The notes beneath the pieces were generated by a model. The model was not told the DNA's origin, ran no database searches, and saw only the letters and a program-made list of their open reading frames with translations. A stretch of DNA of 6,248 bases from an uncultured Eubacteriales bacterium (GTDB lineage: Bacteria > Bacillota > Clostridia > Lachnospirales > Anaerotignaceae): contig CAUHBX010000065.1 in NCBI GenBank assembly GCA_959604475.1, positions 1 to 6,248 on the forward strand. Reading direction: 5' to 3'. How positions within the stretch are numbered: the stretch's first letter is position 1; the number at the start of each line of letters is the position of its first letter. The position numbers and the translations under genes were made by a program. Positions 1-5,373 of the stretch are shown here, one piece after another.

Positions 1-1
1 T

Positions 2-682
2 ATGAAAATTTATTCAATAGCGATTGACGGGCCTGCCGGAAGCGGTAAAAGCACAATCGCGAAAATATTATCTGAAAAGCTTGGTATTGTTTATATAGAT
101 ACGGGAGCTATGTACAGAACAGTGGCCTATTACTGTATGGCAAACGGAATAAGTACAACCAATGGCGAGGCGGTTGAAAAGGCGCTTGACAGCATAAAGA
201 TGGAAATAAAGATGAATGACGGCATACAGCATATGATACTTAACGGCAGGGACGTTACCGGCCTTATAAGGACGGCGGAGGTCGGTCAGGGAGCTTCAAA
301 TGTTGGAACCTTCATACCGGTAAGGGACAGGCTTGTTGAGATGCAGCAGGATATGGCAAAAAAAATCTCAGTCGTAATGGACGGGAGGGACATAGGGACT
401 GTTGTGCTTCCAAATGCAGAGGTTAAAATTTATCTCAACGCCGATGTTGAGGAAAGGGCAAGGCGCAGACTTAAGGAATTTCAGGCTCAGGGCAGAAAGG
501 AAACCCTTTGCGACGTCATTGAGCAGATTAAGCAGCGTGACCATAACGATATGACCAGAGAATATAATCCGCTCAGAAAAGCTGAAAATGCGGTTGAGAT
601 AGACACTACAGGCATGTCTGTTGAAAATGTCGCAGATGCTGTATTAAAAATAGTAAATGAAAAAACGGGTGAAAATCAGTGA
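2..682 (+). CDS. cmk: Cytidylate kinase (CMP/dCMP kinase)
   Basis: Cytosolic kinase that transfers phosphate from ATP to CMP or dCMP, giving CDP or dCDP for nucleic acid and CDP-lipid synthesis. The 226-aa protein begins with a short beta strand and a Walker A P-loop, GPAGSGKS, at residues 10-17. The family signature DTGAMYR follows at about 33-39, then MDGRDIGTVVLP near 125-136 and the Arg-rich lid ERARRR near 152. Length and motif order match bacterial Cmk throughout, so the gene looks intact. The ATG at position 2 gives the usual family N-terminus, but its ribosome binding site lies before the window. Its TGA overlaps the GTG start of ispH by 4 bases, so the two are probably translationally coupled. 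In many clostridia plsC lies between cmk and ispH; it is absent here. Ile codons include many ATA, as in the ispH half downstream. Confidence 0.97.
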   Translation: MKIYSIAIDGPAGSGKSTIAKILSEKLGIVYIDTGAMYRTVAYYCMANGISTTNGEAVEKALDSIKMEIKMNDGIQHMILNGRDVTGLIRTAEVGQGASNVGTFIPVRDRLVEMQQDMAKKISVVMDGRDIGTVVLPNAEVKIYLNADVEERARRRLKEFQAQGRKETLCDVIEQIKQRDHNDMTREYNPLRKAENAVEIDTTGMSVENVADAVLKIVNEKTGENQ

Positions 683-2640
683 AAATAATAACGGCAAAAT
701 CAGCAGGCTTCTGCTTTGGCGTAAACAGGGCGATTGAGGCTTGCTATAAAGAAATAGAAAAGGGCGGAAAAATACATACATACGGACCGCTAATCCATAA
801 TAAAAATGTGAACGGGGATTTGGCAAAAAAAGGTGTTTTTGCTGTGGACAGCCTTGAAAACTGTGAAGATGCAACGGTTATAATACGTTCCCACGGAGTT
901 GGGAAAGAGGTATATAATGAGCTGGAAAGCCGCAGAATTGACTATGTTGACGGAACATGCCCGTTTGTAAAGAAAATTCACAACATAGTATATCAAAAGC
1001 ACAAAAACGGTATAGGCGTAATTATAATTGGAGATTCAAGCCACCCGGAAGTCATTGGTATTAACGGCTGGTGTGAAAACTCCGCTGTTATAGTGGACAG
1101 TGTGGATGACGCAGAAAAAATAGAGCTTGACCCTGAAGTTGAGTACGCTGTGGTTGTACAGACAACATTCAGGGAAAGCAAATATAAAGATATACTGGGT
1201 GTGCTGAGTGGGAAGACGAATAAAATTTCAGCCGATAACACTATATGCTCCGCGACGGAAGAAAGGCAGAAGGAAGCTGTGGAGTTATCCAAAACGGTTG
1301 ATAAAATGCTTGTTATCGGTGATAAAGGAAGTTCTAATACTCAGAAGCTGTATGAGATTTGTAAAAAAAATTGCCAAAACACATATTATATTGAAACAAT
1401 TAAAGATTTGGTGTTGAATAATTATAAATTTAATGATAGAATTGGTATAACTGCAGGAGCGTCTACTCCTCCTGCATTAATAAAGGAGGTTATTACTACT
1501 ATGAGCGAAATGGACGAAGTCAAAAATACTATGGAGGGTGAAGAGCTTACATTTGAGCAGATGCTTAACGAATCATTTGTAACTTTACATACAGGCGATG
1601 TTGTTAAGGGTACAGTAATTTCAACAGCTGGTGAAGAGGTTTCTGTGAATTTGGGTTATAAATCCGACGGAATTATCCCCAGAGGAGAGTTCAGCAGCGA
1701 CAGCAATGTCGTTCCCAGCAAAACTGTTCAGCCGGGCGATGAAATTGAAGTTTTTGTTGTACGTGTAAATGACGGCGACGGAAACGTTCTTCTTTCAAAG
1801 AGAAAGGTTGAGTCACAGAAGGGCCTTGAAGAAATTGAAAAGGCATTTGAAGAAAAGGTACCCGTAACAGGTAAGGTAACAGATGTTGTTAAAGGCGGAC
1901 TTATTGCCGTTGTAAACGGAATCCGAGTATTTATCCCTTCTTCACAGGTTTCGGGAAGATTTGTAGAAGACCTCAGCGTTTATAAGGGAACTGAGCTTAC
2001 ATTTAACATTATTGAGCTTGACAAATCAAAACGCCGTTATATCGGCGGCAGAAAAGCTCTTCTTGCTAAAGAGGCTGAAGAAAAGAAAGCTGCAGTATTT
2101 GCAACTCTTGAAGTAGGCAAGAAAGTAACTGGTACAGTATCAAGAATCACTGACTTTGGTGCATTTGTTGACCTTGGCGGCGTTGATGGACTTATCCATA
2201 TCTCTGAGATGAGTTGGGGAAGAATTTCAAATCCTAAGGAAGTCCTTTCCGAGGGAGATACTGTAGAGGTTGCTGTTCTTGATGTAGATAAAGAAAAGAG
2301 CAAAATTTCACTTTCACTTAAGGACGTAACACCTAACCCTTGGACACTTGCAGTTGACAAATATGCAGTTGGCTCAATTGTTGAAGGTAAAGTTGTTCGC
2401 ATGGTGCCTTTCGGTGCGTTTATCGAACTTGAGCCCGGCGTTGACGGCCTTGTTCATATTTCTCAGATTGCCAACAAACGTGTTGAAAAGCCTGAGGATG
2501 AACTTAAAATCGGCGAAATCATTAAGGTTAAGGTTATTGACGTTAATGCAGAGTCAAAGAAAATCAGCCTTTCTAAGAAGGAAGCCGATGCTCCCGCAGC
2601 AGAGGAAACTTCTGCAGAAGCTGAAACAACTGAAGAATAA
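679..2640 (+). CDS. ispH-rpsA: IspH - ribosomal protein S1 fusion (HMBPP reductase / S1)
   Basis: One 653-codon frame encodes two proteins end to end. Residues 1 to about 274 are IspH, the [4Fe-4S] enzyme that reduces HMBPP to IPP and DMAPP at the end of the MEP pathway. The cluster cysteines are C12 (AGFCFGV), C94 (GTCPFV) and C190 (CSATEERQ). Substrate-pocket residues include H40, H72, H122, E124 and the GASTP loop at 260-264. Residues 275-653 are S1, which binds mRNA on the ribosome. It has four S1/OB repeats at roughly 305-374, 392-460, 477-546 and 561-634; the last two carry the DGLIHIS and DGLVHIS signatures. An acidic Ala/Glu-rich tail ends it. This fusion is common in Clostridia. The GTG start overlaps the cmk stop (GTGA) and has only a weak GGGTG ribosome binding site. 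A strong internal start lies at 1501. The Ile codon ATA is 15 of 30 in the IspH half but 0 of 25 in the S1 half, so the halves are probably expressed at different levels. Confidence 0.96.
   Translation: MKIITAKSAGFCFGVNRAIEACYKEIEKGGKIHTYGPLIHNKNVNGDLAKKGVFAVDSLENCEDATVIIRSHGVGKEVYNELESRRIDYVDGTCPFVKKIHNIVYQKHKNGIGVIIIGDSSHPEVIGINGWCENSAVIVDSVDDAEKIELDPEVEYAVVVQTTFRESKYKDILGVLSGKTNKISADNTICSATEERQKEAVELSKTVDKMLVIGDKGSSNTQKLYEICKKNCQNTYYIETIKDLVLNNYKFNDRIGITAGASTPPALIKEVITTMSEMDEVKNTMEGEELTFEQMLNESFVTLHTGDVVKGTVISTAGEEVSVNLGYKSDGIIPRGEFSSDSNVVPSKTVQPGDEIEVFVVRVNDGDGNVLLSKRKVESQKGLEEIEKAFEEKVPVTGKVTDVVKGGLIAVVNGIRVFIPSSQVSGRFVEDLSVYKGTELTFNIIELDKSKRRYIGGRKALLAKEAEEKKAAVFATLEVGKKVTGTVSRITDFGAFVDLGGVDGLIHISEMSWGRISNPKEVLSEGDTVEVAVLDVDKEKSKISLSLKDVTPNPWTLAVDKYAVGSIVEGKVVRMVPFGAFIELEPGVDGLVHISQIANKRVEKPEDELKIGEIIKVKVIDVNAESKKISLSKKEADAPAAEETSAEAETTEE
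1452..1489 (+). promoter_or_regulatory. Two mutually exclusive hairpins before the internal S1 start
   Basis: TGCAGGAG (1452-1459) and CTCCTGCA (1469-1476) form a perfect 8-bp stem with a 9-base loop. Alternatively CCTCCT (1468-1473) pairs perfectly with the Shine-Dalgarno core AGGAGG (1484-1489) around a 10-base loop. Both use bases 1469-1473, so only one can form: the first frees the S1 ribosome binding site and the second hides it. The layout would suit translational control of S1, or control by ribosomes crossing the end of ispH. The bases also encode the conserved GASTP loop and the next residues (P, A), so coding constraint could produce the pattern. Confidence 0.4.
1482..1503 (+). promoter_or_regulatory. 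Strong internal ribosome binding site and ATG for free S1
   Basis: AAAGGAGGT at 1482-1490 is a near-consensus Shine-Dalgarno sequence, 11 bases before an in-frame ATG at 1501 (codon 275 of the fused gene). The start falls exactly between the natural end of IspH and the first residues of S1. Initiation here would give a 379-aa protein with all four S1 repeats, a normal size for Firmicute S1. This site is much stronger than the weak GTG start at 679. The codon bias changes at the same point, which supports separate, high-level translation of S1. The SD also encodes Lys-Glu-Val of IspH, so part of it could be chance. Internal initiation is inferred. Confidence 0.72.
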
Positions 2641-2647
2641 TATTAAG

Positions 2648-2671
2648 AAAGCGGCCAGCAGGCCGCTTTTT
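2648..2671 (+). terminator. Rho-independent terminator of the cmk/ispH-rpsA operon
   Basis: AAAGCGGCC (2648-2656) and GGCCGCTTT (2661-2669) form a 9-bp stem with a six-pair GC core and an AGCA tetraloop, running into a T tract at 2667-2671. It begins 7 bases after the rpsA stop codon. The structure is typical of an intrinsic terminator and separates the housekeeping operon from the gene group that starts at 2793. Confidence 0.92.
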
Positions 2672-2700
2672 GTATTTTCAGATAATTTTAATCATCTTTC

Positions 2701-2749
2701 TTACAATAAAATTAAGTATATGGTATGATACCTCCTTTTAGGTTATAAT
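2701..2749 (+). promoter_or_regulatory. Candidate promoter(s) for the YbjQ-like gene group
   Basis: Two candidate -10 elements are visible. The first is TATGAT at 2724-2729, with an extended -10 TGG just before it and TTACAA at 2701-2706 as a poor -35 (3 of 6 matches to TTGACA) at 17-base spacing. The second is a perfect TATAAT at 2744-2749, with no convincing -35 (TGGTAT at 2721-2726). Starts would fall near 2736 and 2756. The choice matters, because only transcripts that begin upstream of about 2729 contain the whole strand that can mask the ribosome binding site at 2777-2786. The region lies between a terminator and a gene, so some promoter is expected here; its exact position is uncertain. 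Confidence 0.5.
2722..2732. promoter_or_regulatory. Small palindrome over a candidate -10 (possible operator)
   Basis: GGTAT-G-ATACC is a perfect inverted repeat of two 5-base arms around one central base. It covers the TATGAT candidate -10 at 2724-2729. A repressor dimer bound here would block that promoter. The arms are short, no regulator gene is adjacent, and only one copy is seen, so this is a weak candidate. Confidence 0.25.
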
Positions 2750-2787
2750 GCGGTTATAAGAAAATAGCTATTATATAAAAGGAGGTA
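2729..2787 (+). promoter_or_regulatory. 12-bp stem that would sequester the YbjQ-like gene's SD
   Basis: TACCTCCTTTTA (2729-2740) is perfectly complementary to TAAAAGGAGGTA (2776-2787), which contains the whole Shine-Dalgarno sequence of the gene starting at 2793. The loop is 35 bases and holds the repeat GGTTATAA (2741-2748 and 2752-2759) and the palindrome AATAGCTATT (2763-2772). RNA entering from upstream, such as read-through past the rpsA terminator, would fold with the binding site hidden. A transcript starting from the TATAAT at 2744-2749 would lack the masking strand. There is no T tract after the stem, so it is not an intrinsic terminator. A ligand- or temperature-responsive role is possible, but nothing here shows one. 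Confidence 0.5.
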
Positions 2788-2792
2788 ATTTT

Positions 2793-3101
2793 ATGCTTGT
2801 ATCTACGACTGAAAATATTGGACGCAGTTATGATATAATCGGAATTGTAAAGGGTACTACAGTTAACTCAAGGCATATCGGAAAGGACATAGGAGCCAGC
2901 TTCAAAACAATTGTCGGAGGTGAAATTAAAGGTTATACCGAAATGATTGAGGAAGCGCACAAAATAGCTACTGAGAGAATGATTGCAGATGCTGAAAGGC
3001 TTGGAGCCAACGCTATTGTAGGCGTTAGGTTTGCAACAAGTTCGGTTATGCAGTCAGCTTCTGAGATAACGGCATATGGAACTGCAGTTAAGTTTAACTA
3101 A
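2793..3101 (+). CDS. YbjQ/UPF0145 family protein (putative heavy-metal-binding domain)
   Basis: This 102-aa protein is recognisable as the YbjQ (UPF0145, DUF74) family along its full length. It begins LVSTTENI, has G-rich strands and the SRHIGKDIGA segment near 26-35. A long helix with many charged residues covers about 46-70 (YTEMIEEAHKIATERMI). The family hallmark LGANAIVGVRF lies at about 70-80, and the C-terminus is a strand ending in TAYGTAV. Family structures are small ring-like oligomers. The heavy-metal-binding label in databases is weakly founded, and this copy has no cysteine and only two histidines, so metal binding by thiols is unlikely. No signal peptide or membrane segment is seen, so it is cytosolic. 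The ATG has an excellent ribosome binding site, AAAAGGAGGT at 2777-2786. The gene heads a same-strand group and lies 13 bases before the small CXXC gene. Confidence 0.93.
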   Translation: MLVSTTENIGRSYDIIGIVKGTTVNSRHIGKDIGASFKTIVGGEIKGYTEMIEEAHKIATERMIADAERLGANAIVGVRFATSSVMQSASEITAYGTAVKFN

Positions 3102-3114
3102 AGGGTGATAAATT

Positions 3115-3246
3115 ATGAGGCGTATTAGGACGGTACTGATTGCGGCCGCTGTAGTTATGATAACAGCAGGAACAATGAACGGAGGATTTACCGACACTTT
3201 AAATAAGGGTATACGTGTATGTCTGGAGTGTATAGGAATTGGCTAA
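3115..3246 (+). CDS. Small membrane-anchored CXXC protein (CD1871A-like)
   Basis: This 43-codon gene is easy to miss. The peptide has a short basic start (MRRIR), one hydrophobic segment at about 7-21 (VLIAAAVVMITAG), a short polar stretch and the C-terminal motif VCLECIGIG, with cysteines at 36 and 39. The ending CLECIGIG is what I recall for the small clostridial CD1871A family of CXXC-motif proteins, which occur beside 4Fe-4S membrane proteins and TlpA-like proteins, as here. The hydrophobic segment should anchor it in the membrane, with the CXXC probably near the outer face. It may be a thiol redox or metal-handling partner, but no function is known to me. The start is ATG with a modest AAAGGGTGA ribosome binding site (3100-3108). 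Its last codons overlap the TTG start of the next gene by 8 bases, which suggests coupled translation. Confidence 0.82.
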   Translation: MRRIRTVLIAAAVVMITAGTMNGGFTDTLNKGIRVCLECIGIG

Positions 3247-4063
3247 GAGCGGATTTAAAAGAAAATACATACAGCTTATAAGCGCGCTCGTATATAACGC
3301 AAACATCAAAGGCTTTTCAGACGGTGTTTTGTACTATGGAAATCTTAAAGGACTCTGTGTGCCGGGGCTTAATTGCTATTCATGCCCGGGTGCCATAGGC
3401 TCATGCCCATTGGGAAGTCTGCAAAATGCGGTGTCAGTATCGGGAAAAAGGCTTCCATTTTATATAATAGGAACGCTTTTACTGTTTGGAGTTATACTTG
3501 GAAGAACTATATGCGGATTTTTGTGTCCCTTTGGTTTGATACAGGAACTGCTGCATAAAATTCCAACACCAAAGCTTAAAAAAAGCAGATATACTGCCGC
3601 GCTGTCAAAGCTGAAATATATTATACTTGTTGTGTTTGTATTAATTTTGCCGCTGGCATTTAAATATCCCGGATTTTGCAAATTTATCTGCCCGGCAGGA
3701 ACAATTGAGGCCGGTATACCTATGTATATCGCAAATGAACAGATTGCCGCGATGGTGGGGGCACTGTTCAACTGGAAGGTTGGGCTTATGGCGGTAATTT
3801 TAATTGGAGTTGTATTCGCCTATAGAGGCTTCTGCCGATTTATTTGTCCGCTGGGAGCGATATATTCTTTTTTCAACAAAGTTTCGATTATAGGTATGTG
3901 CGTGGATGAACATAAATGCAATAACTGCGGAAGATGTGTAAGGGAATGTAAAATGGATATTAAAAAGGTTGGCGATATGGAGTGCATATCCTGCGGCGAA
4001 TGTATGAAAATTTGCAGTGAGGATGCAATCGGATGGAAGCATAAAAAGGAGAGAGGTAAATGA
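3239..4063 (+). CDS. 4Fe-4S polyferredoxin-like membrane protein (NapH/YccM-type)
   Basis: A 274-aa integral membrane iron-sulfur protein of the NapH/MauN/YccM type (COG0348-like), expected to pass electrons between a cytoplasmic donor and a membrane or external acceptor. It has 19 cysteines. An N-terminal group lies at C40, C46, C49 and C56. Three CXXXC motifs, at 92-96 (CGFLC), 147-151 (CKFIC) and 199-203 (CRFIC), each follow or join a hydrophobic segment (about 73-90, 125-142 and 180-196). The C-terminal domain holds two ferredoxin CxxCxxCxxxC motifs, at 227-237 and 249-259, for two [4Fe-4S] clusters. The TTG at 3239 is the first possible start after an in-frame TAG at 3233, with TGGAG 10 bases upstream; the next ATG would remove the N-terminal cysteine group. 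It overlaps the CXXC gene by 8 bases and the lipoprotein gene by 4, a strong sign of joint function. Its electron donor is not in the window. Confidence 0.93.
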   Translation: MAKSGFKRKYIQLISALVYNANIKGFSDGVLYYGNLKGLCVPGLNCYSCPGAIGSCPLGSLQNAVSVSGKRLPFYIIGTLLLFGVILGRTICGFLCPFGLIQELLHKIPTPKLKKSRYTAALSKLKYIILVVFVLILPLAFKYPGFCKFICPAGTIEAGIPMYIANEQIAAMVGALFNWKVGLMAVILIGVVFAYRGFCRFICPLGAIYSFFNKVSIIGMCVDEHKCNNCGRCVRECKMDIKKVGDMECISCGECMKICSEDAIGWKHKKERGK

Positions 4064-4620
4064 AAAAGAAACTTTTGCTGCTGCTTGCGCTTTGTTTTGC
4101 GCTGACAGCCTGCAGTTCAAAAATGAGCGGTGAAAAAATAGATGTAAAGGACATAAGCGAGTATAACCCTGAAGATGATAAGAAGGAAATCGCGGAGGTA
4201 GGAGAGCCCGCTCCAGATATAAAAATAATGAAGCTGGATGAGACAGAGGGGACTTTGTCTGACTATTACGGAAAGCCAACCGTAATCATGTTTTGGGCAA
4301 CGTGGTGCGGATACTGTATGGACGAAATACCTTCATTGCAAATGCTTAAGGTCAAATATGGCGAAGATATAAATATACTTGCTATGAACAGCGGAGATGT
4401 TACAGAAGATATAGAAGCTTTTATTGAGGAAACGGGATATACCTTTGATATTGCTGTGACAACATACGGCGATACTCTTAAATTCAATGCGCAGAGTATA
4501 CCTGTGACTGCTATACTGGATAAGGACGGAGTTGTTCAGTATTATAAAAAGGGCGGGGCCGATGCTGAAACTTTGTTCAATGACGAATTTGTACCGCTTA
4601 TTGACGAGCTTTTGCAGTAA
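4060..4620 (+). CDS. TlpA/ResA-like thioredoxin-fold lipoprotein
   Basis: A 186-aa secreted lipoprotein with a thioredoxin fold, expected to reduce or exchange disulfides outside the membrane. MKKK, a Leu-rich stretch and the lipobox LTAC place the lipidated cysteine at residue 18. A polar, acidic linker runs to about 45. The AhpC/TSA-Redoxin type domain begins VGEPAPDIKIMKLD, and the active site WATWCGYC has C83 and C86. P148 (SIPVT) is the likely cis-proline facing the CXXC, followed by ILDKDGVV. All key residues are present. The ATG overlaps the stop of the 4Fe-4S gene (ATGA) and has AAGGAG at 4046-4051. The packing suggests that the membrane iron-sulfur protein keeps this thioredoxin reduced, in place of CcdA/DsbD, which is not seen here. 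Its own substrate cannot be told from the sequence. Confidence 0.94.
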   Translation: MKKKLLLLLALCFALTACSSKMSGEKIDVKDISEYNPEDDKKEIAEVGEPAPDIKIMKLDETEGTLSDYYGKPTVIMFWATWCGYCMDEIPSLQMLKVKYGEDINILAMNSGDVTEDIEAFIEETGYTFDIAVTTYGDTLKFNAQSIPVTAILDKDGVVQYYKKGGADAETLFNDEFVPLIDELLQ

Positions 4621-4664
4621 AACAGTTTTATAAAGGGCATCATATTTAAGGATAGTGAGAGCCT

Positions 4665-5342
4665 ATGAAACTAAAGATTTTATTTTTCGGCGCTTTAATA
4701 CTTACATTTCTTGCAGAACTGGCTTTTAAACCAGCTCTGACGCCAGCTGCTTTTTGGATAATGCTTTCCGCTACCGGAGGCGGATTCATCTTGGCCGCGA
4801 TGATTATAAACGTCAGATGGATGAGAAAGTATCTAAAGGAGATAGAAAGGCTTGCCGTTATTTTGACAGAAGAAAAAAATCCTGACAAATACATTGCAGA
4901 AAATGAGAAACGGCTTGTAGGTAAGAAGTCAGAGCCTATGAGGGCGCTGCTGCTTTGTAACATAGCCGCAGGATACTGTGAGAAAAAGGAATTTAGACTT
5001 GCCAAAGATAAGCTGATGGAAATACGCAGCGAAAGGCTTTCAGGCAATTGTGAGCTTATGTGTTATATGTACCGGGCATATGTTTTCTTCTATCTTGAGG
5101 ATTATAGGCAGGCGTTATTTATAATGGAAAACTATAGACGCAGGTTTAACCAGCTTAAGGTAAATGAAAGGATAGAACCATTTGTAGCGGTGCTGAACAT
5201 ATTTGAGCAGATAGCGCTCAGAAACTATGAGAAGGCCAATGAGCTGCTCTTCGTGGCTGAGGAAAGGTGGGGCGGCGGAGAGCTTGAAGAGGATTTAAGA
5301 TATGTGAGAAAACTGCTTTATAAGCCTTCAAGAGAATTTTAA
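4665..5342 (+). CDS. Uncharacterised membrane-anchored TPR-like protein
   Basis: I do not recognise a named family. The 225-aa protein has two N-terminal hydrophobic segments, about residues 5-22 and 31-50, forming a membrane hairpin. A basic stretch (RWMRKYLKE) follows, suggesting that the C-terminal 170 residues are cytoplasmic. That part is helical and contains three stretches that resemble tetratricopeptide repeats, near 92-120, 131-160 and 173-201, each with an aromatic or Gly-Tyr before an Ala about nine residues on. This would make it a scaffold or partner-binding protein. The ATG at 4665 has AAGGA at 4648-4652, somewhat distant at 12 bases. It lies 44 bases after the lipoprotein gene with no terminator between, so it is probably co-transcribed with the redox genes. 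Its TAA is built into the terminator stem. Confidence 0.8.
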   Translation: MKLKILFFGALILTFLAELAFKPALTPAAFWIMLSATGGGFILAAMIINVRWMRKYLKEIERLAVILTEEKNPDKYIAENEKRLVGKKSEPMRALLLCNIAAGYCEKKEFRLAKDKLMEIRSERLSGNCELMCYMYRAYVFFYLEDYRQALFIMENYRRRFNQLKVNERIEPFVAVLNIFEQIALRNYEKANELLFVAEERWGGGELEEDLRYVRKLLYKPSREF

Positions 5343-5370
5343 AGGATACCCTTTACAGGGTATCCTTTTT
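5341..5370 (+). terminator. Rho-independent terminator between convergent genes
   Basis: AAAGGATACCC (5341-5351) and GGGTATCCTTT (5358-5368) form a perfect 11-bp stem with loop TTTACA, ending in a T tract at 5366-5370. The stem includes the last two bases of the TAA of the TPR-like gene. For the minus strand the hairpin lies 5 bases past the histidine kinase stop, but is followed by TTTAAAATT, a poor tract. It is thus a good plus-strand terminator and at best a weak one in the other direction. Confidence 0.9.
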
Positions 5371-5373
5371 ATC

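Noticed and set aside
2037..2402. 121-codon open frame on the minus strand within the S1 region
   Set aside because: It is a Ser/Thr/Leu-rich shadow of the S1 repeats, with no ribosome binding site and no recognisable domain; the plus strand is clearly coding.
2348..2728. 126-codon plus-strand frame crossing the end of rpsA and the terminator
   Set aside because: It is an out-of-frame reading of S1 repeat 4 that runs through a strong terminator; its sequence is low-complexity Leu/Lys.
2741..2759. Direct repeat GGTTATAA at 2741-2748 and 2752-2759 as a regulator-binding pair
   Set aside because: The copies are 11 bases apart, about one helical turn, but are short and AT-rich, and one contains the TATAAT candidate -10; chance is a sufficient explanation.
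2729..2787. The leader stem as an intrinsic terminator or attenuator
   Set aside because: No T tract follows the right arm, which instead runs into the start codon; masking of the ribosome binding site fits better.
3143..3150. GCGGCCGC palindrome near the start of the CXXC gene
   Set aside because: It is within coding sequence for an Ala-rich membrane segment and has no extended symmetry; probably incidental.
3800..4279. 159-codon open frame on the minus strand over the Fe-S/lipoprotein junction
   Set aside because: It lies opposite two well-supported genes and its translation shows no family motif; it arises from their composition.
4621..4664. Separate promoter for the TPR-like gene in the 44-base gap
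   Set aside because: No -10/-35 pair with sensible spacing is visible; read-through from the lipoprotein gene is simpler.
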